DNA of 48,030 bases, from positions 1 through 48,030 of the IMG/VR virus record IMGVR_UViG_3300045051_001294, one strand, 5' to 3'. This stretch comes from a virus. Below the pieces are notes generated by a model, which was given only the letters and a program-made list of their open reading frames with translations, did not search any database and had not been told where the DNA came from. Shown piece by piece: positions 9,186 to 17,185 of the stretch (position 1 is the first letter of the stretch; every line of letters starts with the position of its first letter). Made by a program: the position numbers and the translations under genes.

Positions 9186-9923
9186 CTACAAATTCTTCCC
9201 TGCCCACACCGCGCGCCCTAGAACGCGAAGCCTTTCGGTATCAGGGGCGCTGATAATCTCCGTCTCATACGCCGGATTATCACTCTTAATAATAATAGAG
9301 CCGTCAATTCTGGGTTGCAAACGCTTAACGCGAACGTCGCCAGCAACTTCTATAACGTAAATAGCGTCGGCAGAAGGTTTAACATTCCTTAAATCCAGCA
9401 TTATATCGTCGCCGTCCAGCAATGTAGGCATCATAGAATCGCCCACAACGCGAACAACCGCTAATTTTTCCGGGTCCAACCCTCGAAACTTTATCCATCT
9501 ACGGCTGAAAGCCAGCCTGTCCAGGACAAGTTCCCCTTCTACCGACGATCCCGGCCCAGCCGAAACATCCACTCCATAGCGCGGCACCTGCACATAATCG
9601 GGATCAGGGGGGCAGGCTCGCATAGAGCCGGAATCTTCTAAGGGCACCACTTTCGACAGCGGCGTCCCCATTCTGCTCCCCATCTCGAACCCTTTTGTTA
9701 TGGTGGGCTCGCGAATAAAAACTGGCTCCTCGCCTGCTAAAATCCAGTTAGCGTTGAAACCGGCCTTCGTGACGAGAACTTCAATGACCTGACTGCCGGG
9801 AGTAGATTTCCCTGACTCATATACCTGCCACGAGCGATAGCCGACGCCCAAAAAATTGGCCATCGACTGCTGATCCATGCCCATTAAATTGCGTGCTTTT
9901 TTCAGCCTTTCCGCGAGACTCAT
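9186..9923 (-). CDS. c: Phage repressor, XRE-type HTH plus S24 autoprotease domain
   Basis: 245 aa. Residues about 5-60 form an XRE-type helix-turn-helix (RLKKARNLMGMDQQSMANFL). The C-terminal half is a LexA/CI-like S24 peptidase domain with nucleophile Ser163 in GDSMMPT and Lys200 in VRVKRL. The 37-residue spacing equals that of LexA. A likely self-cleavage Ala122-Gly123 pair lies in VSAGPGSS. This design implies induction by RecA-stimulated self-cleavage, unlike the classical Mu c repressor, which lacks the S24 domain. The start at 9923 has an AAAGGGA box. It is divergent from ner across a 263-bp control region with repeated GTGTGGCA boxes. Confidence 0.93.
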   Translation of the reverse strand: MSLAERLKKARNLMGMDQQSMANFLGVGYRSWQVYESGKSTPGSQVIEVLVTKAGFNANWILAGEEPVFIREPTITKGFEMGSRMGTPLSKVVPLEDSGSMRACPPDPDYVQVPRYGVDVSAGPGSSVEGELVLDRLAFSRRWIKFRGLDPEKLAVVRVVGDSMMPTLLDGDDIMLDLRNVKPSADAIYVIEVAGDVRVKRLQPRIDGSIIIKSDNPAYETEIISAPDTERLRVLGRAVWAGKNL

Positions 9924-9937
9924 CCATTCCCTTTAGC

Positions 9938-10070
9938 TACCACACTTTCAAAGTCTAAGTGTGGCAAAAGTGTGGCGGGCTCAAGTCGCTGCCACACTTT
10001 CTGTAAGCAGCCGTAAATACAAGCAAAACAACTAAAAACACAAAAAAGTGAGAAAAAATTTAGTGTGGCA
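9938..10070. promoter_or_regulatory. Cluster of five GTGTGGCA operator-like boxes
   Basis: The box AAGTGTGGCA or a near match occurs at 9938-9948 (minus), 9957-9966 (plus), 9967-9977 (plus), 9990-10000 (minus) and 10061-10070 (plus). Two copies lie head to tail and two face the others. Four sit in the leader of the leftward repressor gene and one just upstream of the rightward -35 box. They are the best candidates for repressor or Ner binding sites; which protein binds is not shown by the sequence. Confidence 0.7.
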
Positions 10071-10083
10071 ACTATCTTAATGG

Positions 10084-10112
10084 TTGACATCCACAATATG
10101 GCGCGCAATAAT
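10084..10112 (+). promoter_or_regulatory. Early promoter Pe
   Basis: A perfect TTGACA (10084-10089) is followed by a 17-bp spacer and AATAAT (10107-10112). A GTGTGGCA box lies 13 bp upstream of the -35. It faces ner and the transposition genes. Downstream, CCCCGG (10157-10162) can pair with CCGGGG (10171-10176), overlapping the ner ribosome site. Confidence 0.75.
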
Positions 10113-10186
10113 CGGCGTGTCTATCTTACACGTCAACTGTAGAAGGCCCTTAAAAACCCCGGCGGTAAGACCGGGGAAGGATACAG

Positions 10187-10486
10187 ATGAGCGCCGCTAA
10201 AAAGCTGACAAACAGAAAAATGGACGTCCACCCTGCAGACGTCGTCGCCGCTCTAAAAAAATGTGGGTCCAGCCTTGCGGCGCTAGCCAAAGAACACGGC
10301 TACGCACGGCGCTCTTTTTCCTCGGTTTGGGTAAAAGCGTGGCCGCAGGTGCAGGATATTCTCGCCGCCAAGCTCGGAACCACTCCTCAAGAGCTTTGGC
10401 CTACCCGCTACAACCGCGACGGCTCCCCTAAACCGAAATGTATTGTCGTCAGGATAGCCGACCTTGACAGGGGTCGCAATGCCTAA
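10187..10486 (+). CDS. ner: Ner-like DNA-binding regulator
   Basis: 99 aa. A basic winged or helix-turn-helix domain of the Ner/Nlp (SfsB) family covers about residues 12-80: MDVHPADVVAALKKCGSSL followed by LAKEHGY and the conserved ending PQELWPTRY. In Mu, Ner is the first early gene and represses both the early and the repressor promoters. Here it is likewise the first gene after Pe and divergent from the repressor. The GGGGAAGG ribosome site is partly buried in a predicted 6-bp hairpin, which may moderate translation. The last residues overlap the next gene by 8 bp. Confidence 0.9.
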   Translation: MSAAKKLTNRKMDVHPADVVAALKKCGSSLAALAKEHGYARRSFSSVWVKAWPQVQDILAAKLGTTPQELWPTRYNRDGSPKPKCIVVRIADLDRGRNA

Positions 10487-10943
10487 GCGCAAGGAAAAAA
10501 TAGAATCCCGGCAAGGGTCTTTGCTCGATCTCCTCATGAGCCTCCAGTCCACGCCCGAACCCCGGACGGAAGGCAGCCTCGACGTCGCCGAAAAGCTTCG
10601 CCTATCCATTATAGACGCAATAAAGCAGAGCCCTCTTTCCCGCTGGGAGATCGCCGGAAAGATGGGCGAGCTCCTCGGGCGCGATGTCTCGAAATTCCAG
10701 CTAGACGCGTGGACGGCTGAATCCAAAGAAGCCTATCGCTTCCCCGCTGAATACCTCCCCGCCTTCTGCTCCGCCACCGGCTCTCAAGAGCCCCTTCGGC
10801 TGCTCGCCCAGGCTGCCGGGATGTTCGCCCTGCCGGGGCCGGACGCCCTGCGCGCCGAAATCCAGCGATTGGAGGAGGAAGAGCGCCGGATCAAGGGCGA
10901 AAAACACAAGCGCAAGCTCTTTTTAAAGGAAATGGAGAGCTGA
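10479..10943 (+). CDS. Conserved Mu-like phage protein of unknown function
   Basis: 154 aa from an ATG at 10479 with AGGGG five bases upstream; a TTG at 10464 is a poorer choice. The middle (about residues 38-110: IIDAIKQSPLSRWEIAGKM, then LDAWTAESKEAYRFP) looks like a helical DNA-binding fold. The C-terminus is a charged coiled coil (LRAEIQRLEEEERRIKGEK). It lies between ner and the transposase, a place where Mu itself has no gene. Similar proteins occur in Mu-like phages as far as I recall; no function is known to me. It is part of the early operon. Confidence 0.8.
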   Translation: MPKRKEKIESRQGSLLDLLMSLQSTPEPRTEGSLDVAEKLRLSIIDAIKQSPLSRWEIAGKMGELLGRDVSKFQLDAWTAESKEAYRFPAEYLPAFCSATGSQEPLRLLAQAAGMFALPGPDALRAEIQRLEEEERRIKGEKHKRKLFLKEMES

Positions 10944-10945
10944 AA

Positions 10946-11092
10946 ATGGAAAAAACCGGCTGCCAGAAATGCGCCGAAGAGCGCGATAAAGAGCAAGCGG
11001 CCTCCTTCATAGAGGGCGTCGCCGTCGGCGCGGTAGTCGGCACTGTTATTTTCGCCGGTTTCTTCTTCTGGTGGTCCGGGGGGCTCGGCTGA
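10946..11092 (+). CDS. Small single-pass membrane protein with CxxC
   Basis: 48 aa from an ATG at 10946, two bases after the previous stop, to TGA at 11090-11092. The N-terminus carries CQKC; residues about 21-43 form one transmembrane helix (FIEGVAVGAVVGTVIFAGFF, then FWW). It is in frame for translational coupling with its neighbours and ends two bases before the transposase ATG. Early expression of a small membrane protein could serve host modification or exclusion; there is no direct evidence. Confidence 0.65.
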   Translation: MEKTGCQKCAEERDKEQAASFIEGVAVGAVVGTVIFAGFFFWWSGGLG

Positions 11093-11094
11093 CC

Positions 11095-13290
11095 ATGCAC
11101 AAAGAATGGTTTTCGGCTGCGGAATTGGTAGGGCTGCCCGGCTTGTCATCTCACAAAAAGAACATCATAGCACTGGCGCTATCTCAAAACTGGCTTTCAC
11201 GCCCCGTCACCTGCCGTGGCGGCCGCCGCAACGAGTACCATATCTCCAGCCTCCCCGAGCCCGCGCGGATCGCGCTGGCGGTGACGAAAAAACCCGTCTG
11301 CGACGCCTCCACCGCCGGGGCCGAGGCCGGGCGCAAAATCCGCGAAGTCGCCGCGAAAAAAGCCGAAGAAAACCGCGCGAAACGCGAGCGCGGCCTCGCC
11401 GAATACAATCAGCTATCTCCCGCGAGAAGGGCCGAGGCCGATGCCGTCGCCGCCCTCCTCAAAGAGCGCGACGCCTTTATAGCCGCCTCCGGCCTCCCCA
11501 AGCGGCGCGGCACGATCCTTTTCTGCGAGCTGCTCCAGAAGGGCTCCATCGACCTTGCGGCGGAGATCATCGCGCCCCTTACCCGCAACGGAAAAATAGC
11601 CGTCTCGCGGTCAACGGTAGACAGGTGGTCGTCGGCCTACGAAAACGGCGGACTCGGCGCACTCGCCCGCAGCTACGGCGCGGCGCGAGGCCCCCGCACG
11701 ATAACCTGCGAGCAGCAAAAATTCATCGTCGCCATGATGGTCGAACACCCCCACGCGAAGATCGAGCACATCCACGACGGCCTCGCGGCGCGCTTCGGCG
11801 AGGCCCCCGATTACCACGCCGTCCGCCGCTACGTCGTCAAGTGGAAGGCAGACCACGCCGCCCTCTACCTCTACATCACCAACCCCGACGCGTGGAAATC
11901 AAAATACATGTATGCCGTCGGCAAGGCCGACGAATACATCACCCGGCTAAACCAGCGCTGGGAGATGGACTCAAGCCCGGCCGACATACTCCTTTCCGAC
12001 GGCCTGCGCTACAACCTGCTCGGCCTCATCGACGTCTACTCGCGCCGGTTAAAAATCCTCGTCAAACCCTCTTCCAGCGCCGCCGGAATAGCCGCGCTGA
12101 TACGCCGTGGGCTCCTCGACTGGGGCGTGCCGGAAAAAATACACAAGGACAACGGCAAGGACTACACCGCCGCCCACATCACCAGGGTAGAAGACGAGCT
12201 GAAGATAGAGCCCGTGCTCTGCAAACCCTTCAGCCCCGAAGAAAAACCCCACATCGAAAGGGCCTTTAAAACCTTCGCGCATGGACTCTTGGAGCTTATG
12301 CCCGGCTACATCGGCCACAACGTAGCCCAGAGAAAAGACATCGAGGCCCGGCGCTCCTTCGCCGAGCGGCTGACCAGAAAAGACAAAGATAAGGTCGAAA
12401 CCATCGAAATGCGGATGAGCCCCGAAAAGCTCCAGCTCTTCTGCGACAACTGGTGCCGCGCCATCTACGAGCAGGATGCGCACGAGGGGCTGGAGGGCCG
12501 CACGCCGGCCGAGGTCGCCCGTGAATGGCCCGAACCCGTGCGCACGATTGCCGACGAAAGAGCGCTCGACGCCCTCCTGGTTCCGGCGGCGGAGAATGGC
12601 GGCTTCCGCGTGATAAGGAAGAAGGGAGTAGAGGTCGGAGGCCCCTTTTACGCCGCGCTGGAATTTGCCGGGCACGAGGGAGAGAGAGTGCTCGTCAAGC
12701 CCGACCCCACGGACATGGGCCGGGTCTACGTCTACCTCGCCACCGGCGAGTTTCTCGCCGTCGCCGTCGATCCCAGCGCCCCCGAGATCGACCGCTCCGA
12801 GTTCTCCTCGCGCCTTCGCGCAAAGCAAAAACAGATACTCGCCGAAGCCTCCAAAGCCCTCAAAAAATCCGCGAAAGAACAGGCCGTCGGCTCCATCGGC
12901 GAAGAGATCATGGACGCCGCGCTGGCCCGGCTGGAAAACGTCGTCGAGCTGCCGCGCGCCACGGCCCCGTACTCCACCGAGGCGCTCCGTCAGGCCGCGC
13001 GGGCGGTAGAGGCGAGAGACAACTGCGACAGGGGGGAAAGCCCGGATTTTGTGCTCAGGGGGTCGGATTTCACCTCGCTGCAAGACGAGCCCGAAACCGC
13101 CGAAACAGCCGAGATAGTCCCGCTCTTCAGTAGCGCCGTCGAGGTCTACGACTACTTCTCTCGGCTCAGGAAGCAGCGCTCATTGACGCCCGGCGAACTC
13201 GCCCAGGTCAAGGCGGCCTACGAAGAATCGAGACAGGTCAGGATGCTTGCGGAGATGGAAGGCGACAAGGAGTGGGTCGCCGCCAGCTGA
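11095..13290 (+). CDS. A: Mu A-like DDE transposase
   Basis: 731 aa from the ATG at 11095; a GTG at 11071 would overlap the previous gene. Residues 1-70 match the Mu-type N-terminal DNA-binding domain (EWFSAAELVGLPGLSSHKK). A second HTH-like region lies around 100-240. The integrase core has Asp292 in RWEMDSSP, Asp352 in HKDNGKDY and Glu388 in EKPHIERAFKTF, a complete DDE triad. A Mu-transpos C-terminal beta domain follows (about 440-580), then a charged, helical tail that likely contacts B. The D-E spacing is 35 residues, against 55 in Mu A. It catalyses strand transfer at the phage ends. Confidence 0.97.
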   Translation: MHKEWFSAAELVGLPGLSSHKKNIIALALSQNWLSRPVTCRGGRRNEYHISSLPEPARIALAVTKKPVCDASTAGAEAGRKIREVAAKKAEENRAKRERGLAEYNQLSPARRAEADAVAALLKERDAFIAASGLPKRRGTILFCELLQKGSIDLAAEIIAPLTRNGKIAVSRSTVDRWSSAYENGGLGALARSYGAARGPRTITCEQQKFIVAMMVEHPHAKIEHIHDGLAARFGEAPDYHAVRRYVVKWKADHAALYLYITNPDAWKSKYMYAVGKADEYITRLNQRWEMDSSPADILLSDGLRYNLLGLIDVYSRRLKILVKPSSSAAGIAALIRRGLLDWGVPEKIHKDNGKDYTAAHITRVEDELKIEPVLCKPFSPEEKPHIERAFKTFAHGLLELMPGYIGHNVAQRKDIEARRSFAERLTRKDKDKVETIEMRMSPEKLQLFCDNWCRAIYEQDAHEGLEGRTPAEVAREWPEPVRTIADERALDALLVPAAENGGFRVIRKKGVEVGGPFYAALEFAGHEGERVLVKPDPTDMGRVYVYLATGEFLAVAVDPSAPEIDRSEFSSRLRAKQKQILAEASKALKKSAKEQAVGSIGEEIMDAALARLENVVELPRATAPYSTEALRQAARAVEARDNCDRGESPDFVLRGSDFTSLQDEPETAETAEIVPLFSSAVEVYDYFSRLRKQRSLTPGELAQVKAAYEESRQVRMLAEMEGDKEWVAAS

Positions 13291-13300
13291 AAAAACGAAA

Positions 13301-13322
13301 GGCCCGGATGGCAGTCCGGGCC
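13301..13322 (+). other. Hairpin between transposase and B gene
   Basis: GGCCCGGA (13301-13308) and TCCGGGCC (13315-13322) form a perfect 8-bp stem with a 6-base loop. No T tract follows, so it is not a standard terminator. It fills the 80-bp gap between A and B and may stabilise the mRNA or set the A to B ratio. Confidence 0.5.
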
Positions 13323-13370
13323 CCAACTACGCCCCGAAATGGGGCCACATGGCAAAGAGGAAAATAACAG

Positions 13371-14090
13371 ATGCGGAAGAGATTCGCAACAACCAGAAAC
13401 GTAAAAGCGTTCATGACGGGAATGGAAGCCCTCGAAAACGCCCCTTCGGGAGACGCCAAAATGGGGCTGGTCTACGGGGCCTTCGGCACGGGAAAGACAG
13501 AGACCGTAAAGAAATACGCCCGCGACAGGGCCTTCCCCTACGTCCGCTGCCAGAAGGTAGACACCCCGCGCGTACTGCTTGAACGCATCGTCGCCGAATA
13601 CCGCGTCGTACCTCGCAAGCGCACCGCCGAGCTGCGCGACCAGGCCGTGGACATCATGCTCGACACCGAAAAGTGGCTCATCATCGACGAGGTCGATTAC
13701 CTGCTCGAATCCGGCGACGGCGCGAAAATGGTCGAGATACTGCGCGACCTCCACGACATAACCGACGTGCCCGTAATCCTCGTCGGCATGGACCAGACCC
13801 TCCAGAAAATGAAGAGCCGCAACCTCAACCACCTCGTCGACCGCTGCCGCAGCGTCGTTCGGTTCGACACCTTCGACGCCGCCGCCGTCGCCGACCTCGC
13901 CAAAGAGATATGCGAAATAGAAATAACCCCCGAGGCCATCGAAAAGATAACCCGCGACGCGCGCGGTCGAATCCGGCCGATAAGAATGTGGTTCGAAGCC
14001 GCCGAGCGCTTCGGCCGCCGCAACAACCTCGCCGCCATCGAGCTGGAGCACCTCTCAAAACTTCGCGTCCGGATCGACGAGGGCAACTGA
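13371..14090 (+). CDS. B: Mu B-like transposition ATPase
   Basis: 239 aa AAA-type ATPase. Walker A is GAFGTGKT (residues 36-43) and Walker B is WLIIDE (Asp106-Glu107). A conserved arginine-rich region (HLVDRCRSVVRF) follows, as in Mu B and related target-selection ATPases. It is shorter than Mu B (312 aa) and lacks the N-terminal HTH of Mu B, starting almost directly with the ATPase. B binds target DNA, delivers it to the transposome and gives target immunity. An ATG at 13349 is out of frame. The stop overlaps the next ATG (TGATG). Confidence 0.95.
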   Translation: MRKRFATTRNVKAFMTGMEALENAPSGDAKMGLVYGAFGTGKTETVKKYARDRAFPYVRCQKVDTPRVLLERIVAEYRVVPRKRTAELRDQAVDIMLDTEKWLIIDEVDYLLESGDGAKMVEILRDLHDITDVPVILVGMDQTLQKMKSRNLNHLVDRCRSVVRFDTFDAAAVADLAKEICEIEITPEAIEKITRDARGRIRPIRMWFEAAERFGRRNNLAAIELEHLSKLRVRIDEGN

Positions 14091-14635
14091 TGGCCCCCGT
14101 GATGGACCCCGTCATCGCGTGGATCAGCGCGCGCGAAGGCAAGCCCTTCACCCTCTCGATGCTGTGCGAAGAGGCGGGCCTGCCCCGCAGACCCTCTCTG
14201 CGGGTCTGCGACAAGCTCGCCAAAGAAGGCTACCTCACCGAGCTGGCCGACGACCCCGTAGCGCCCCGCCTTGGCGAGCACGGCCCCGCGCGCCAGAACC
14301 CCACGTGGAAAGAAAGCAAGCAAAAACCCGCCGCGAAGCGCCCAAAGCCCCGCCCCGCGCGCCTCACAAAGCGCGACCGCATGTGGGCCTACATCACCGA
14401 CGCCATCTTCTTCACCGTCGGCGATCTCCAGATAGCCCTCGACGACGGCAAAGAGCAAAAGCGCGAAGCAGTGGAGGACTTCATCTACATGCTCAAGGGC
14501 GCCGGTTACGTGCGCGAGCACGGCAGACGCGGGGCAGAAAAGCTCTGGAAGCTCTGCAAAGGGCGCGGACAGCCACGTCCGGCGTTGCCCGACCCCAGCG
14601 CCGGACGCAAAGCGGCGAAAAGGAGCCGCCCATGA
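14090..14635 (+). CDS. Winged-helix-like early phage protein
   Basis: 181 aa from an ATG that overlaps the B stop. Two helical segments separated by a basic linker look like tandem winged helices: residues about 6-52 (ISAREGKPFTLSMLCEEAGL, DKLAKEGYLTEL) and about 100-155 (MWAYITDAIFFTVGDLQIAL, FIYMLKGAGYVREHG). The linker (about 65-95) is rich in Lys, Arg and Pro. A DNA-binding role is likely; no named family is recognised. It is coupled to the next gene by an ATGA overlap. Confidence 0.75.
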   Translation: MAPVMDPVIAWISAREGKPFTLSMLCEEAGLPRRPSLRVCDKLAKEGYLTELADDPVAPRLGEHGPARQNPTWKESKQKPAAKRPKPRPARLTKRDRMWAYITDAIFFTVGDLQIALDDGKEQKREAVEDFIYMLKGAGYVREHGRRGAEKLWKLCKGRGQPRPALPDPSAGRKAAKRSRP

Positions 14636-14949
14636 TCTGGATGGAGATACTCCGCCGACAGGTAGAGCAAAAAGGGCAGTCTGTAGTCGCCCGCGAGCTG
14701 GGCTACACGCCCTCCACCATCAGCCAGATACTCGCGAGTAAATACGGGGCCGAAACCAGCCGAGTGGAAGAAAGAATCATGGCGGTTTACGGCCACAAAG
14801 GGCTTGTCGATTGCCCTATTCTCGGCGAAACCGCCCCCTCCCTGTGCGCCGAAAATCATGACCTGGCCCGCAAAATCGGCCTTCGCACGGGCAACCCCGA
14901 CACCGCGCGGCTCTACAAACGCTGCCAAAACTGCGAGGTGCGAAAATGA
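14632..14949 (+). CDS. Small HTH protein with C-terminal cysteines
   Basis: 105 aa from an ATG at 14632 overlapping the previous stop (an in-frame ATG at 14641 is possible). Residues about 8-35 form a helix-turn-helix (QSVVARELGYTPSTISQIL). The C-terminal part has conserved-looking cysteines (DCPILG, SLCAE, RCQNCEV) that could bind zinc. Small HTH proteins of this kind are common in the early operons of Mu-like phages; the role is unknown. It overlaps the next gene by 4 bp. Confidence 0.75.
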   Translation: MIWMEILRRQVEQKGQSVVARELGYTPSTISQILASKYGAETSRVEERIMAVYGHKGLVDCPILGETAPSLCAENHDLARKIGLRTGNPDTARLYKRCQNCEVRK

Positions 14950-15146
14950 CAACCGCCTACGAATCCCCCAAATCCGACGCCGGTTTCGACGCCCTTGCCG
15001 ACGCCTATCTTGAGCGCGGCCTCAGCCGGTTTTGCACGTTCAGCCAGTACGCCCACAACCCCGAGCGTTACAACCTCATGGCCGACCAGGCCGACAGGTT
15101 CGAGCGCACCGCGAGCCCGAACTTCTACTGCGAGGCGGCGTCATGA
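14946..15146 (+). CDS. Hypothetical small protein
   Basis: 66 aa, unrecognised. It overlaps both neighbours by 4 bp (ATGA). The sequence is soluble and aromatic-rich near the C-terminus (RFCTFSQYAHNPERYNLMAD). The overlaps and the high-GC codon use shared with its neighbours support that it is translated. Confidence 0.65.
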   Translation: MTTAYESPKSDAGFDALADAYLERGLSRFCTFSQYAHNPERYNLMADQADRFERTASPNFYCEAAS

Positions 15147-15451
15147 GCGCCGTGCAGCTCGGGATGCTCGGAGTCCCCGACGAGCCCGCGTACACGGCTA
15201 TGCGCCGCGAGCAGTTCGGAGCCTGGGGCGGAGGCTACGCCGCCGAGCCCGGCACCGGCCCGGAAGGCCTCAAGTGCGCCGACTGCTTCAACTACCTGCA
15301 AAACTGGAGCGACAGCCCCAACCACGACTGGCGCGACGACAGGTGCGGCCTGGTCTACCTCGAAGAGCGTAACCGCAAAATCCTCGCCCCGCTGATAGAC
15401 GCCGAATCCCCCGCCTGCGCGAAGTTCGGCGAACTCCCGGAGTGCTGCTGA
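15143..15451 (+). CDS. Hypothetical cysteine-containing protein
   Basis: 102 aa from ATG 15143. It contains CADCFNY in the middle and ends CAKFGELPECC, with aromatic and acidic residues between (DWRDDRCGLVYLEE); the spaced cysteines suggest a metal site. No family is recognised. It sits in the chain of ATGA/TGATG overlaps of the early operon. Confidence 0.65.
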   Translation: MSAVQLGMLGVPDEPAYTAMRREQFGAWGGGYAAEPGTGPEGLKCADCFNYLQNWSDSPNHDWRDDRCGLVYLEERNRKILAPLIDAESPACAKFGELPECC

Positions 15452-15945
15452 TGGAACCCGCCCGCGACATCTACGAAACGAGCTACGGCCTTTACTCGCC
15501 GCTAAGCGACTACCGTCCCGGCATGGGGCTAATCCACTACGGCGGGCTCCCCGTGCCCGGCATGGACGACTGGTCGACCACGAGGCCGCAGCGCACCTAC
15601 AACCAGTGCCCGCGCCTATTAAACGGCCTTTTCCCCGGCGACGCCGCCGAAAAGCCCGCTCCGGTGAAGAGCGCGGCTCCGAGGGTACCCCGGCTCCCCA
15701 AGCCTCCGAAGCCGCCGAAACCGCCGAACTACCGCTACCTCACCGACGAAGAGATCGCCGATATCCTCGCCGCCATAAAGGCCGAGGATATAACGGTCAA
15801 AGAGTGGGGCATCCGTTTTGGTTGGGGCAGTTCGGTTTACATCAAGTTCTCCCCGCGCCGCCGTGAGATCGCAGGCGGGAAGGTACACCTCGAACAGATA
15901 ACAAAGCTCAAAAAACTGCTGAACATAAAGGAGAAAGAAGCATGA
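15451..15945 (+). CDS. Hypothetical protein with proline-rich linker
   Basis: 164 aa from ATG 15451, overlapping the previous stop; a GTG at 15442 is less likely. The N-terminal 65 residues are aromatic-rich. Residues about 75-93 are a Lys-Pro-rich linker (PRLPKPPKPPKPPNYRYL). The C-terminal 70 residues look like a small HTH domain (LTDEEIADILAAIKAEDITV, KEWGIRFGWGS). Possibly DNA-binding; function unknown. It overlaps gam by 4 bp. Confidence 0.7.
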   Translation: MEPARDIYETSYGLYSPLSDYRPGMGLIHYGGLPVPGMDDWSTTRPQRTYNQCPRLLNGLFPGDAAEKPAPVKSAAPRVPRLPKPPKPPKPPNYRYLTDEEIADILAAIKAEDITVKEWGIRFGWGSSVYIKFSPRRREIAGGKVHLEQITKLKKLLNIKEKEA

Positions 15946-16457
15946 CCAGAATAAAGCCCAAATCACTGGTGATAGGCACCATAGACGAGGCCGACGCCGC
16001 CCTGCTCGAATTGGCCGGAATCAACCGCGACGTAGCGCTCATCGAGGCCAACATGAACGAGCGCATCGAAGAGGCCAGAAGCGAAGCCGCGTGCTCCACC
16101 AAGCCCTTCCGCGACAGGGCCGACGAGCTGGCCAAGGCCCTCGAAGCCTTCGCCGTCATCCGCCGCGCCGAGCTTTTCGAGGGCGACAAAAAGAGCCGCG
16201 AGCTTGTTCACGGCACCATCGGCTTTCGCCTCTCCACCTCGCTCAAGCTGGCCGCCAAGCAGACGATGGCCGGAGTGCTCGAACGCCTCAAAGACCTCGG
16301 CCTGCGCGAGGGCATCCGCCAGAAAGAGGAGGTCAACAAAGACGTACTGCGCGACTGGCCCGAAGAAAAGCTCGCCCTGGTCGGCATGAAACGCGACCAG
16401 AAAGACCTCTTCTTCTGCGAGCCCAAGGCGGAAGAACTCCCGAAGGAGGCGGCGTGA
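15942..16457 (+). CDS. gam: Host-nuclease inhibitor Gam
   Basis: 171 aa, the usual size for Mu Gam (174 aa). The N-terminal half is a long helical coiled coil (LLELAGINRDVALIEANMNE, then LAKALEAFAVIRRAELFEG), followed by the conserved HGTIGFRLSTSLK segment and a C-terminal region with LREGIRQKEEVNKDVL. Gam dimers bind linear double-stranded DNA ends, protect them from RecBCD-type nucleases and resemble Ku. A GGAGAAAG ribosome site precedes the ATG. Confidence 0.95.
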   Translation: MTRIKPKSLVIGTIDEADAALLELAGINRDVALIEANMNERIEEARSEAACSTKPFRDRADELAKALEAFAVIRRAELFEGDKKSRELVHGTIGFRLSTSLKLAAKQTMAGVLERLKDLGLREGIRQKEEVNKDVLRDWPEEKLALVGMKRDQKDLFFCEPKAEELPKEAA

Positions 16458-16837
16458 TGAGAGGTCTGATAAGGGCCTCGGCCCCCCTGCCCGAAGACTA
16501 TAACCAAGAAGAACTCGGCGAGATCCGCAAGCTGATAAATGCCGCCACCCTGTTCACCAGCGCGTCTGCGGCGCGCCTCTTCGAGAACGTCCGCGAAGGC
16601 AAGCGCGGCTGGGACGACCCGGCAAACCTGCCGGGGCAGGTAGCCAGCTGCAAAGAAGACGCCAGCCTGCTGTGGCTTGCCCTCTGCGCGCCTAAAACCT
16701 GCTCGCGGCTGACGGGAGATAAAGAGGCCGCCGACCCCCATCTCCTCTGCCTCGACATCGCCAACCGCGCCATGTTCATCTGGCGCCAGCTCGAAAACGC
16801 CAAAGCAAGCCGCGCAGCCGGGAAGGAGGGCGAGTGA
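16457..16837 (+). CDS. Hypothetical early phage protein
   Basis: 126 aa from an ATG overlapping the gam stop (TGATG). Mostly helical and soluble; no motif is recognised. The segment LLWLALCAPKTCSRLTGDK is amphipathic rather than a clear membrane span. It ends with an overlap to the next small gene. Confidence 0.65.
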   Translation: MRGLIRASAPLPEDYNQEELGEIRKLINAATLFTSASAARLFENVREGKRGWDDPANLPGQVASCKEDASLLWLALCAPKTCSRLTGDKEAADPHLLCLDIANRAMFIWRQLENAKASRAAGKEGE

Positions 16838-17013
16838 TGGGGCCCAACGTAGAAGTCGGCGACAAGGTCAACTACTGCGGCGTCACCGCCCTGGTCGTAA
16901 AGGTTCACACCACGCGCACGGGAAGGAAACTGGCCTACATGGAAGGCCGCAAAACCCCGGTGGATACCTATGACCTCAGGATCATAGCCAAGAAGGAGGC
17001 CCCTCATGGCTAA
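16837..17013 (+). CDS. Small KOW/SH3-like protein 1
   Basis: 58 aa from ATG 16837 (TGATG overlap) to TAA 17011-17013. The pattern VEVGDKVNYCGVTALVVKVH looks like a small beta-barrel of the KOW/SH3 type. The next gene encodes a protein with the same opening pattern, so the two may be paralogues. Role unknown. Confidence 0.55.
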   Translation: MGPNVEVGDKVNYCGVTALVVKVHTTRTGRKLAYMEGRKTPVDTYDLRIIAKKEAPHG

Positions 17014-17185
17014 GCGACGCGGCAAAAAGCGCTGGATACAGGTCGGCGACCAGGTCGTCTACAACGGCAAGCCCCGCACGGTTGAAAAGCTCGGCGACAT
17101 AGGCGGCCACAAAGTCTGCTGGCTCTCCGGCCTCAAAAACTGCGTCGAATTCAAAGACCTCAAGCTGGCGGAGGGCGAGAGATGA
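17006..17185 (+). CDS. Small KOW/SH3-like protein 2
   Basis: 59 aa from ATG 17006. Residues about 10-50 (WIQVGDQVVYNGKPRTVEKL, then KVCWLSGLKNCVEF) parallel the preceding small protein and again suggest a small beta-barrel. It overlaps the previous gene by 8 bp and thyX by 4 bp. Confidence 0.55.
   Translation: MAKRRGKKRWIQVGDQVVYNGKPRTVEKLGDIGGHKVCWLSGLKNCVEFKDLKLAEGER

Noticed and set aside
12049-13083. A 344-codon minus-strand open frame inside the transposase
   Set aside because: It lies wholly antisense to the transposase with its complete DDE triad; low-complexity composition typical of a shadow frame.
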